From contig SMSL01000007.1 of the NCBI GenBank assembly GCA_007859995.1, positions 62,001-126,000 of the forward strand: a DNA stretch of 64,000 nucleotides, in the 5' to 3' direction. The translations under genes were made by a program, and so were the position numbers. Positions 1 through 8,525 of this stretch are shown here, one piece after another. Source of the DNA: Candidatus Brocadiaceae bacterium S225 (GTDB lineage Bacteria; Planctomycetota; Brocadiia; Brocadiales; Scalinduaceae). Numbering within the stretch: position 1 is the stretch's first letter; the number at the start of each line of letters is the position of its first letter. The notes below the pieces were generated by a model, which saw only the letters and a list, made by a program, of their open reading frames with translations, searched no databases and was not told where the DNA came from.

Positions 1-1125
1 AACTACTATTCCAAGAAACGGATTTGCCTGCCATAGCCAGGCAATCACGGCGGTTACCAGGCCAATAATAACACCATTAAGCGCGCCCAGACTAGCTTCT
101 TTGATAAGCAAACTTTTAAATCTGCCCCTGGGAATCTCCCGCATTACTAATCCTCTCATAACAACAGCAAGGGTTTGTGCGCCCGCATTACCTCCCTGTC
201 CGGCAACTACCGGCAAAAAAATTGCCAGCGCAGTTATCTGGTGAATGAGGTCTTCAAAGATGGCGATGACACCCGCAGCGGCAAATGCAGTTGCCAGGTT
301 GATATGAAGCCATGGCAAACGTCTGCTGAGAGAAAACCATATAGACGAAAACGTGCGTTCCTCAGGCGCAACTCCAACCATCATTTGAATATCCTGGGCA
401 ACATCTTCCTGGGCCTCCATGATCAGCTTTTCTGCCCGCACAATACCGAGAAGGCGGCCCTGGGAATCAACAACAGGCGCGGCGGAGTATTTGTGCACTT
501 TTAAATCATTGGCAACATGCTCTCTATCGGAAAAGCTATCGATAGTATAAACCTCCTCTTTCATAATTGATCTCAGGGTAACTTCTCTTGATGCCGCAAT
601 CAGGTCAAACATACGCAATACCCCGACCAACCGGTTGTCGCTATCTACTACATAGGCATAAGAGAATGACGTTCTCCTGCGAGCCATAGCCTTAATTTTA
701 TTAGCAGCATCCTTTACCTTTAAATCTACATGGAATGCCAGATAATCCCTACTCATAATACGCCCGACACTGTCTTCCGGGAAGGTAAGCATTTCTCTGA
801 TAAGTTTTTTTTTCTTTTGAGGAGTTTTCTCCAGCAAATCACTTCTCAGCTCCTCCGGCAAGCTCAGGATAATATCACTGATTTTTTCAGGGTCCAGATC
901 ACCAATAATCTTTTCAAGAAATTCAGTCGGCAGTTGTATCAAAAGAGTTGCAACAAGATTTTGAGGCAGGACAGAGAGGACTTTTGCGGATAAAGCATGG
1001 GGAAGTATTTTCATTATATTCAATACTTCGGCTTCATCCAATCCCTCCATTATTCTGGCCAGTGTTTCATAATCATCCTCAACCATCTTTCTGACAACCG
1101 ATAATAATAACTCACGATCTGACAT
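1..1125 (-). CDS. mgtE: Magnesium transporter MgtE (partial, C-terminus outside window)
   Basis: The frame runs off the left edge after 375 codons, so most of the membrane domain is missing. MgtE imports Mg2+ through the inner membrane. In order I see the helical MgtE N domain (about residues 5-115), two CBS domains (about 130-255, the cytosolic Mg2+ sensor in characterised homologues) and the start of the membrane domain with the family signature LPVVAGQGGNAGAQT near residue 320. The ATG at 1125 follows GGAAAGG at normal spacing. It is separated from the next minus-strand gene by about 110 bp and is probably its own unit. Identity is clear from domain order and signature. Confidence 0.93.
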   Translation of the reverse strand, partial: MSDRELLLSVVRKMVEDDYETLARIMEGLDEAEVLNIMKILPHALSAKVLSVLPQNLVATLLIQLPTEFLEKIIGDLDPEKISDIILSLPEELRSDLLEKTPQKKKKLIREMLTFPEDSVGRIMSRDYLAFHVDLKVKDAANKIKAMARRRTSFSYAYVVDSDNRLVGVLRMFDLIAASREVTLRSIMKEEVYTIDSFSDREHVANDLKVHKYSAAPVVDSQGRLLGIVRAEKLIMEAQEDVAQDIQMMVGVAPEERTFSSIWFSLSRRLPWLHINLATAFAAAGVIAIFEDLIHQITALAIFLPVVAGQGGNAGAQTLAVVMRGLVMREIPRGRFKSLLIKEASLGALNGVIIGLVTAVIAWLWQANPFLGIVV

Positions 1126-1236
1126 TGACTATCCTTTCCATCTCCAGACAAAATGCTGCAAACAAGAAATAAACGTTAAAACACCTGTAATATCATAGTA
1201 TCTTTACCTTTAATCAATATGACTCTCACGCACTAT

Positions 1237-4200
1237 TCATTTATCACGGAATAGTTGATCTTCAGGTTCTTTTGCAGAGTTATCAGAACTTCTTACATGA
1301 ATATCACGTTGAGGGAACGCGATTTCGATACCCGCCTCTTTAAATCGACTGTGGATTGCGGTTTGGATTTCATGAATTGTTGCAAGACGTTTATCAAGGT
1401 TGGGCAGGTAGCAACGTAACGCCATGTGCAATGTACTATCATTAAATTTCTGAAACAATGCAAAAGGAGCAGGGTCTTTCATGACCTCAGGGTGTTCACT
1501 CGCAATCTGCAAAAGCAGTTCCCGCGCTCGCTCCACGTCAGAGCCATAGGCGATACCGACATCAACGGTGAATCTATTCGTGCTGTTAGAGAGAGTCCAG
1601 TTAAGAATACGCCCGGTAATGAACTCCTTATTCGGCACTACGAATTCCTGACGATCCCAGTTGGTGATAGTTGTAGCACGAATCTGGATTTTTGTGACAG
1701 TACCTGACACATCCGAGACGGTTACAATATCACCCACACGTATAGGGCGTTCTATAAACAGAACAATACCACACACAAAGTTTGCCACTATTTCCTGTAA
1801 ACCAAATCCGATACCGACACTGAGGGCCGCAAATAGCCAACCGAATTGAGACCAGTTTACTCCCAGAATTTTAGTAATCGTGATTAAGCCTATTGTGACG
1901 AGGATGTATTGGCTGATTGATGTAATAGCGTAGCGGCTTCCCGTCTGAATGGGCAGGTTCTGGAGAATTGCGATTTCGAGAACGCCAGGGAGGTTTTTCG
2001 CTACGACAGCCGTAATAATACCTACAACCAGACAGAGCATTAAATGAAACAGGGTTACCCATTGTAGCGTCGGATTACCATCAATCACCACAGTGTGTGA
2101 CCAGAGATTTATTTTATAGAGGACATTAAGTGCAGGCAATACAGTCGCCCAGATTATCCAGATTCCAATGAACACAGTAACACCGATAAAAGACCTGAGC
2201 AAATTTCTCGTCTGTTCTTTTACTGCTGAAATGTCTACTTGCGGCTCCTCAAATTGTGGTAAGGCCGTTTCTGCGGGTGCTGCTTCTTTTAGTGCGGCTA
2301 ACTTTGCAGCAGCAACTTTGCGTCTTTCCAACGCCTGTTCCAATGCAAGTTTTCTCTCCCGTATGTAAAACCACCTGATACCGAGATAATAAACGATAAC
2401 TGCCCCAAATAATATCCACAGGGTTTGCAGTAACTTTAGACCTAACTGATACGCGACATAGTAATAGCCAAAAGCCGCCAATCCCGCCAGTGATACAGGC
2501 AGTAATACTGCGGCAGAATACCAGAGCCACGTCATGCGGGACAGCCATCCATTAGGATTTTCAGAGATTAAGCTTTCAAAAATACCTTTTTTAGGGTGAA
2601 TTACCCTTTTTATGAAAACCGCGAACGATGCCATTCCTGTTATAAAACCCAGTCTCCCCAGGCTGTCACGGAAATTATTATTGCTCTGGTGTTCTGTCAG
2701 GGTAGTGAAGAAACTTGCTATGGAAACAATCACAAGCAGCCAGAACAGATTATTACGAAGGATTTTTAACGTGGTTTTTTTCCACTTGAAGTGAGTTTCA
2801 CCAAGACCTTTTTTGTAGCAGACAGCTCTGAAAAATTGAAAACTCAGCATGAACCAGCTGGTGAAAAGCAGCCCAAATCCACATGCCTTGACAAACTCTA
2901 CAGACCCTTCCGTATTCAATAGCTGCCAGGAGATAAAGCCCAGGACGAACGGAAAAGGTATGGCGGATAAAATGGTTATTAATAAGGCAAGAAGGGTATG
3001 TTTAAAATGATCTGCGGATATTCTCCCTATGTCACTGGAAATAACCTCCAGCTTTTTCTTCAGCTTGATTCTTATGGAAAAGAGCCAGAGTGTTACTAAT
3101 AAGGTTATCCCGGATAATACCGGTGTATTCGTAAAGATACTCAAACTGGCAATGCTCAGGTCTTTCCAATTATACGGAGAAAATAACCAGTTAAATGAAC
3201 TGATAAGTTTATGCCATGTTAACTTGCTAAAGGGAGGTGAACTGGGCACCCACATTAATCGCTCGTCCATAAAAGAAGCATACACCTGAACATTTTTTAT
3301 GTATTGCTTCAACTCAGAATGAAATTCTCCCAGTGATTTAAGCAGGGTTCCATAGGAGGTATCTAAATTATTAAGAAGTTCACTTTTTTTAGTTAAAAGG
3401 ACGGTAATTTCATTCTCAATATCCTTCTCGTTTGCCACAGGAACAGGTTTTTGTACTTTTTCACTCATAGTACGAGCTACTTCCTGAGGAATATTACTCA
3501 TTGGTTTAATTTGTTCATCCAGCCGGAATCGTCTCAATCTTGTCGCAATAATTTTCTTTCTTATTTCCTCATTGATCTTTCTCTTGCTGTTTAAATCCGG
3601 TAATCTTCTTCGTTGATCGAGCATGATCTGGACCAGAGCTTCATCCACGTTACCTGCGATTTCAATCTGTTTTTTTGCGTTTTCGTAATCAAGTTTGAGT
3701 TGTTTGAGATGATCGCTGAGTGATGTCCGTTGTGGAGTAATCTTACTGATATACTGGGCTACATTTGTTAATTCGGTAGTATACTCCGCATTTTCTCCGG
3801 CAAGTTCTTTTACCGCAGGGTGTTTGCCTATGGCTTCGTGCTTAGCCGCTTCAGCAGCTAAGCTGGCTTGTTTAACTTCTTTCTCACGAAATTGGTTTAC
3901 CATACCCCCAATGGCTTTTATAAGGCGCTCTGTGTGTGATACTTTTATATTGAAAATATCGCGTGTGACAAGCAGAAATTCTCTTTTCACCTCGTGGCTC
4001 AGTAGTTCTTGTTCAAGCTTGTTGATTTCTTGTAAAGCTGAGTTTTGCCTGGCTTGCAGCAGTATTATTCGTGCATTCGATTCCATCGGGTTCTCTGCAT
4101 TAAGTAGACCGGCTTTGATAGCTTGAGTATATTCGTCAAGCCTCTGTTTTGCCTCAACCAATTCACTTTGGACATTATCCGGACGCAGCTTGAGTTGCTG

Positions 4201-4698
4201 TATTTTCCCTTCAATACCGGACAATTTGTTCCTCAGAGCTGTCAGATCAGCTTGTTCTTTAGCAAGTCGCAGGTCCAATTCCTTGGATGTGGCGTACTCA
4301 GCTATGTCAGCAGGTAATGGCTTGTTTTGAATATCAGATTTTTGAGCCTCCTGCAGCTGTTCCCGGATTTTTCTGGTTTCTTCTGGAGTGATCTCGATAT
4401 AACGTTTTAAATTTTCCGCTTCATTTTTGTATCGTTGAGATAATGCCAGTTGATACAATGCAGCGCGATACTGTTCAAGCAATTTTGTGCGAAGGGTTTC
4501 ATCAAGTTTCGTTTTGCCTTCGGTTTCAGTAATCAGTGTTTTGACTTTATGAATATTCAGTACTTCAGTGGTGTATGTTGAAGCAATGCCAACCGGGTCA
4601 GGAGATATACTTACCTGCTGGGCAGACAAATCCACGCTTCCCAGACTCCATACCAGAATGAAAACAGCCAGAATATTTTGTCGATACATAATTTTCAT
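1237..4698 (-). CDS. Large MscS-family mechanosensitive channel (MscK/KefA-like)
   Basis: At 1153 aa this is far longer than E. coli MscS (286 aa) and close to the MscK class. It has a signal peptide (about residues 1-27), a long charged coiled-coil region (about 30-480) expected to lie in the periplasm, a hydrophobic block with many transmembrane helices (about 500-900), and a C-terminal MscS pore and beta domain (about 905-1110) with GIGFGLQEIVANFVCGIVL and the ERPIRVGDIV signature. Such channels release solutes on hypo-osmotic shock. Two near starts (ATG at 4698, second Met three codons later) differ little. The following upstream gene is a UspA protein 57 bp away. Confidence 0.9.
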   Translation of the reverse strand: MKIMYRQNILAVFILVWSLGSVDLSAQQVSISPDPVGIASTYTTEVLNIHKVKTLITETEGKTKLDETLRTKLLEQYRAALYQLALSQRYKNEAENLKRYIEITPEETRKIREQLQEAQKSDIQNKPLPADIAEYATSKELDLRLAKEQADLTALRNKLSGIEGKIQQLKLRPDNVQSELVEAKQRLDEYTQAIKAGLLNAENPMESNARIILLQARQNSALQEINKLEQELLSHEVKREFLLVTRDIFNIKVSHTERLIKAIGGMVNQFREKEVKQASLAAEAAKHEAIGKHPAVKELAGENAEYTTELTNVAQYISKITPQRTSLSDHLKQLKLDYENAKKQIEIAGNVDEALVQIMLDQRRRLPDLNSKRKINEEIRKKIIATRLRRFRLDEQIKPMSNIPQEVARTMSEKVQKPVPVANEKDIENEITVLLTKKSELLNNLDTSYGTLLKSLGEFHSELKQYIKNVQVYASFMDERLMWVPSSPPFSKLTWHKLISSFNWLFSPYNWKDLSIASLSIFTNTPVLSGITLLVTLWLFSIRIKLKKKLEVISSDIGRISADHFKHTLLALLITILSAIPFPFVLGFISWQLLNTEGSVEFVKACGFGLLFTSWFMLSFQFFRAVCYKKGLGETHFKWKKTTLKILRNNLFWLLVIVSIASFFTTLTEHQSNNNFRDSLGRLGFITGMASFAVFIKRVIHPKKGIFESLISENPNGWLSRMTWLWYSAAVLLPVSLAGLAAFGYYYVAYQLGLKLLQTLWILFGAVIVYYLGIRWFYIRERKLALEQALERRKVAAAKLAALKEAAPAETALPQFEEPQVDISAVKEQTRNLLRSFIGVTVFIGIWIIWATVLPALNVLYKINLWSHTVVIDGNPTLQWVTLFHLMLCLVVGIITAVVAKNLPGVLEIAILQNLPIQTGSRYAITSISQYILVTIGLITITKILGVNWSQFGWLFAALSVGIGFGLQEIVANFVCGIVLFIERPIRVGDIVTVSDVSGTVTKIQIRATTITNWDRQEFVVPNKEFITGRILNWTLSNSTNRFTVDVGIAYGSDVERARELLLQIASEHPEVMKDPAPFALFQKFNDSTLHMALRCYLPNLDKRLATIHEIQTAIHSRFKEAGIEIAFPQRDIHVRSSDNSAKEPEDQLFRDK

Positions 4699-4755
4699 TG
4701 ATTAATATCTTTCCGTAAATTGTCCATTCCCCACTTTAAATATATCCGCAATGCG

Positions 4756-5610
4756 TCATATTTTGTTTTCAATACTTTTTACAACAAGGACAGAGCTGTT
4801 ATTATAGGTAATCACTTTTCGCGCAACACTACCTAAAAGAAATCGCTTATTTCCCGTAAGACCTTTTGATCCGACAATTACGAGATTAACTTTTCTACGT
4901 TGGGCTGTGTCATTAATCATTTCTGCCGGATCACCTTCGACACACAGAGCATTCGCCATAAAAGCGACTTTATGCATTTCTTGAAGGTGTTTTTTCCCTA
5001 TGGTTTCGTATGCAAATTGCGGAAGGGTGACAGGGTTGTCCCAGACATGAAGAAGAGTGGTACTAACTTCTTTTGTTAAAAAATGGGATTTGAAAAATTT
5101 TACAGCGGCATCAGAATAGCTTGATCCGTCTGTTGCTATGAGAATTTTCTTTAAAGTACGTATCTTTTTCTTAATGACGAGAACAGAACATGGAGCGTAG
5201 GTACCTACTTTTTGAGATACCCCACCTAAAAAAAAGGATTTTGTTTTACTTAGCCCTCGCGAACCCAGAATGATCAAGTCTGCCTTCTCTTCTTTTGCCT
5301 TTTCTATTATTTTATCAGATACATGCCCTTTCTCAATTATTGACTCTACGTCTTCCCATCTGGTTTTTATTTTTTCCACAATTTGTGTGGCATGTGTCTC
5401 AGCCGATAAAATGTCTTTATCTATTTTTGCCTGTATTGCATCTTTAAATAGTTTATGATACACAGAGTCCAAAAAAGGAGTAATATGTTTTTTCTCATGT
5501 ACTACCTGTAACACTCTGATTTGAGGCATTTCTGCCAAGGGAAGCTTCAGAAGAAAATCAACTGCCCATTCTGAATTCTTAGAGCCGTCTGCAGCTAATA
5601 TAATTTTCAT
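4756..5610 (-). CDS. Tandem-domain universal stress protein (UspA family)
   Basis: A 284-aa cytosolic protein made of two Usp domains (about residues 1-147 and 152-280). Both end in the ATP-binding type motif G-2x-G-9x-G(S/T): GSRGLSKTKSFFLGGVS in the first and GSKGLTGNKRFLLGSVA in the second, and both have a DGS near the domain start (AADGSKNS, ATDGSSYS). Usp proteins bind ATP or other adenine nucleotides and are induced by stress; the exact role here is unknown. It lies directly upstream of the mechanosensitive channel gene on the same strand, so the two may be co-transcribed. Confidence 0.9.
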   Translation of the reverse strand: MKIILAADGSKNSEWAVDFLLKLPLAEMPQIRVLQVVHEKKHITPFLDSVYHKLFKDAIQAKIDKDILSAETHATQIVEKIKTRWEDVESIIEKGHVSDKIIEKAKEEKADLIILGSRGLSKTKSFFLGGVSQKVGTYAPCSVLVIKKKIRTLKKILIATDGSSYSDAAVKFFKSHFLTKEVSTTLLHVWDNPVTLPQFAYETIGKKHLQEMHKVAFMANALCVEGDPAEMINDTAQRRKVNLVIVGSKGLTGNKRFLLGSVARKVITYNNSSVLVVKSIENKI

Positions 5611-6006
5611 TTATTATGTAATCTCCAGGTAATCAATATGAGATTGCGGTCAGCAGAGCAGTGTCACTTCGTTTCTCGGAATGAGATCGGAAGACGAAAC
5701 AAAACATCTTCTTGTTAAGCATAAGACCTTTTCTTTTTGTATATGGGTATACAGCATACTAAAATTCACTCTTTTTAGCAAGAAACTGATATGAAAACGA
5801 AGAGATACCTCAATGTGGTATAGTATCCTCAATGTCGAAATAGGAATGAGTGATGCAGCCGTTCAGGTTTTTATAAATACTATAATCAATGCAGTGGTAA
5901 TGGCCAACTATAAACAGCTACCCTGTTCTTTACAAAAATACATCTTATAATTTTTTCTCATGGAAGCTTGTGTTATTTCTCCTTTACTCCGGAAAATACC
6001 AAAAAA
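5611..6006. other. Gene-poor stretch
   Basis: About 400 bp between the uspA start and the terminator hairpin at 6007. Short open frames on both strands lack ribosome binding sites and family features. I see no RNA gene or repeat here; presumably it holds the uspA promoter, which I cannot place with confidence. Confidence 0.4.
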
Positions 6007-6063
6007 TTTGGGGTATCATCTAAATATCGTAAAATCTTTTACGATGTTAGATGATACCCCAAA
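6007..6063 (-). terminator. Strong bidirectional-looking hairpin terminator
   Basis: Arms TTTGGGGTATCATCTAA and TTAGATGATACCCCAAA pair perfectly, then continue through a one-base irregularity to a TCTT loop, about 26 bp of stem. Read on the minus strand it lies 24 bp after the stop of the 38-aa ORF and is followed by CAAATTTTTT, as in a Rho-independent terminator. Confidence 0.75.
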
Positions 6064-6086
6064 CCAAGCAAACCAAGAGTCCCGAA

Positions 6087-6203
6087 TCAGTCATTTTTCT
6101 TAGATGGCTTCTTCTTGCTCGTTTTTATATGTCCATCTTCTTTCTTTAAGTTTTTAGGCTTAACGCGTTTTTTTGAAGTATTATTTTCAAAATTCTTATT
6201 CAT
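6087..6203 (-). CDS. Small lysine-rich hypothetical protein (38 aa)
   Basis: I do not recognise a family. The predicted 38-residue product is very basic (about 15 Lys plus one Arg) with almost no hydrophobic residues, and ends KKPSKKND. The ORF is supported by a near-perfect ribosome binding site, GGAGGAGTACA directly before the ATG, and by the Rho-independent terminator just after the stop. It lies downstream of the HMA protein gene (51 bp) on the same strand. A nucleic-acid-binding or anionic-surface-binding peptide is possible but unproven; it could also be a non-conserved ORF. Confidence 0.55.
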   Translation of the reverse strand: MNKNFENNTSKKRVKPKNLKKEDGHIKTSKKKPSKKND

Positions 6204-6254
6204 TGTACTCCTCCATATAAAAATTATGCAATAATGCTTGTAAATCAGAAGACG

Positions 6255-6662
6255 TTACTCTTCATCAAGAACAGTAAACCCGGCGTTTTTTACGGCACGT
6301 ACAATTTCATCATAATCCAACAAATCAGAATTGGCGCCTATTACGGCATAACCTTCTTCGTGGCTAGCTGAAGCGGTCTTGACACCGGCACACTTTAAAA
6401 GTGCTTCCTTTACTTTAACCTCGCAACTACCGCAGGTCATTCCTTTAATGTAAAATTCATATTCTTCTGAGTCTTCTTCTTCCTCTGAGCCTCCTTCATC
6501 ACGCTCCTGCTGAGCTGAAATAGACACTACATAAGGCAGAGTTTGGTTATTATAGTTGTCTAATGGCGATTCAGCATTAACCAAAGAAATGCTAATTACT
6601 ATTGCAAAGACAACCGTCGCTAATGAGAGGTAGCCAGGATTCAAGTATTTATTCTTAAACAT
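6255..6662 (-). CDS. Secreted/anchored heavy-metal-associated (HMA) domain protein
   Basis: A 135-aa protein with an N-terminal hydrophobic segment (about residues 12-31, signal peptide or anchor), an acidic linker (EEEEDSEEYE near residue 60) and a C-terminal HMA fold (about 68-132). The metal site is GMTCGSC, the canonical CxxC of MerP, CopZ and copper ATPase domains, so it should bind Cu(I) or another soft metal outside the cytoplasm. Genes of this type serve as periplasmic metal scavengers or chaperones. A copper P-type ATPase of the cbb3 cluster is present about 38 kb away, but there is no local partner. Confidence 0.85.
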   Translation of the reverse strand: MFKNKYLNPGYLSLATVVFAIVISISLVNAESPLDNYNNQTLPYVVSISAQQERDEGGSEEEEDSEEYEFYIKGMTCGSCEVKVKEALLKCAGVKTASASHEEGYAVIGANSDLLDYDEIVRAVKNAGFTVLDEE

Positions 6663-7130
6663 ATGTTTTCTCCTTTTAATTCAAAAATTGTATAGAATAG
6701 TTAACATAAAATAAAACCACGAAAAACAATATTTATTACAGCGTAATGCAATTTAAAAACCTTATTCCTTATTCAAAAACATTTGATTTCCTCCTTTTTG
6801 CCTAAAGATTTAAACACGTCTTATTCTGTCAAAATATTCTGTGCTTACGCAGCCCAAATAATTTTAGTTGACTGTGGATTAATATTTTAGATAAGCTTCA
6901 GTATCACAAAAACCATGCCATTTAGCCTGGCCGCTTAGTGCTTTATTATTCAAGCACTTAGGGAAATTGATGTATATTTTGATTGCTTTGGGGTAATATT
7001 TTTGCTTAATTGTGCTATGTCATTGTGGCGTACATAACATAGTTATTTAGTTTTTGCTGGATATTATGACACATATTTTAAAGGCTTTTTAAAAAAACAT
7101 TAAAATTTACGTATTTTATGGGACAATGAA
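6663..7130. other. Divergent intergenic region
   Basis: AT-rich space between two divergently transcribed genes, so it should carry both promoters. The only structure I can point to is an inverted repeat AGTGCTT-N8-AAGCACT at 6937-6958, a possible operator. I searched by eye for a sigma54 -24/-12 element and found none convincing. Confidence 0.4.
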
Positions 7131-8489
7131 ATGCAAATTAATATTCTTACGGTTTCTGAAAAAGAAAATTCAGAATGGGAAAAAATAATCAGTTATTTGA
7201 AGAGAAAAAAGATGAGAGTCCATACCTCTTTTGCTGTAAATGATGCTTATAAAATATTGAAAAATGAGCCGATCAATATTGTTCTGTTTGATTACCAGCT
7301 TTTAAAGATTAAGACATCAACTTATATCAGAAAGATAAAAACGATCAAACCAGACGTAGAGCTGATCTTCCTTTCAGAAAATGCAACTCTTTCAAATGCC
7401 ATAGACGCCATGAAAGATGGTGCATATGACTTCTATGAGCTTCCGGTAAAAGCCAGGCTTTTAATAACCGTGATAGACAAGGCGATTGAGAAACAATCAC
7501 TCTTTCTGGAAAAGATGGAGCTTGAGAAAAAGGTAAAAGGAATGTTTAGCTTTGGAAATATACACGGAAGGAGTAAGCCGATTCAGCATGTTACCAATAT
7601 AATCAGTTCTGTGGCCTCAAAGGATGCGAATGTTCTTATTACGGGAGAGACAGGAACTGGAAAAGAGATGGTGGCAAAGGCCATTCACTTTAACAGCCCT
7701 CGTGCGCCGAAACCGTTTATTAAGGTAAACTGTGGAGCATTTAACGAAGGAGTACTTGAATCAGAAATATTTGGACATGAAAAGGGCGCGTTTACCGGTG
7801 CAATCATAAAAAGAGTTGGCAGGTTTGAGCTTGCTGATGAGGGTACAATATTCCTTGATGAGATAGGAGATATGTCCTTAAGCACACAGATTAAGCTTCT
7901 GAGGGTACTTCAGGAAAAAGAGTTTGAAAGAGTCGGCGGGAATGAGACGATAAAAGTAGATATCAGGGTTTTAGCGGCAACGAATCAGGACCTTGATAAA
8001 CTTATTGAAGAAAAGATGTTTAGAAAGGACCTTTATTATAGATTGAATATTGTACATATTGAAGTCCCGCCTCTTAGAGAAAGAAAGGATGATATACCTC
8101 TCCTTGTGAGTTGTTTTATTAGTAATTTCAATGAAGAGAAGGGATATGGGATCAAAGGCATAAATAAGAATGCAATGCAAATGTTGTTAAATTATACGTG
8201 GCCCGGAAATGTAAGAGAACTTGAAAACGCGATTGAAGCGGCCATGGCCCTTGCCCCCGGTGACGCAATAGAGGCAAAATATCTGCCGTCATTCTTATTA
8301 CTTTCCCAGCCACAACATTCCGATTTTTACCAGATCCCTCAACACTTTACTCTTCAGGAGTCCGAACAGGAAATAATCAGGTTTACGCTGGCAAAGACTA
8401 AAGGCAATAAGTCCAAGGCGGCAAGGTTGCTTGGAATTGGCTTAAGAACACTGCAAAGGAAGGTTATTGGTGCGCAAACTTATTCCTGA
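7131..8489 (+). CDS. Sigma54-dependent response regulator (NtrC family) with atypical receiver
   Basis: A 452-aa enhancer-binding activator. The receiver domain (about 1-118) has the phospho-acceptor position in VLFDYQLL and the conserved Lys in ELPVK, but the usual acidic pair after strand 1 is replaced by TVSEKEN. The AAA+ domain (about 140-375) has Walker A GETGTGKE, the sigma54-contacting GAFTGA, Walker B GTIFLDEIGDM and the sensor region PPLRERKDDIP. A Fis-type helix-turn-helix ends the protein (NKSKAARLLGIGLRTLQRKV). It should drive transcription from sigma54 promoters. No histidine kinase gene is adjacent, so the signal is unknown; regulation without classical phosphorylation is possible. 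Confidence 0.93.
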   Translation: MQINILTVSEKENSEWEKIISYLKRKKMRVHTSFAVNDAYKILKNEPINIVLFDYQLLKIKTSTYIRKIKTIKPDVELIFLSENATLSNAIDAMKDGAYDFYELPVKARLLITVIDKAIEKQSLFLEKMELEKKVKGMFSFGNIHGRSKPIQHVTNIISSVASKDANVLITGETGTGKEMVAKAIHFNSPRAPKPFIKVNCGAFNEGVLESEIFGHEKGAFTGAIIKRVGRFELADEGTIFLDEIGDMSLSTQIKLLRVLQEKEFERVGGNETIKVDIRVLAATNQDLDKLIEEKMFRKDLYYRLNIVHIEVPPLRERKDDIPLLVSCFISNFNEEKGYGIKGINKNAMQMLLNYTWPGNVRELENAIEAAMALAPGDAIEAKYLPSFLLLSQPQHSDFYQIPQHFTLQESEQEIIRFTLAKTKGNKSKAARLLGIGLRTLQRKVIGAQTYS

Positions 8490-8525
8490 AAAGGGGATAA
8501 TATATTTTCGCATTTGACCTGCAAT

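Noticed and set aside
5650..5832. 60-codon minus-strand frame upstream of uspA
   Set aside because: No ribosome site, odd composition and no features; intergenic chance frame.
6937..6958. AGTGCTT inverted repeat as a sigma54 upstream activator site
   Set aside because: No -24/-12 promoter element could be found near it, so I list it only as a possible operator.
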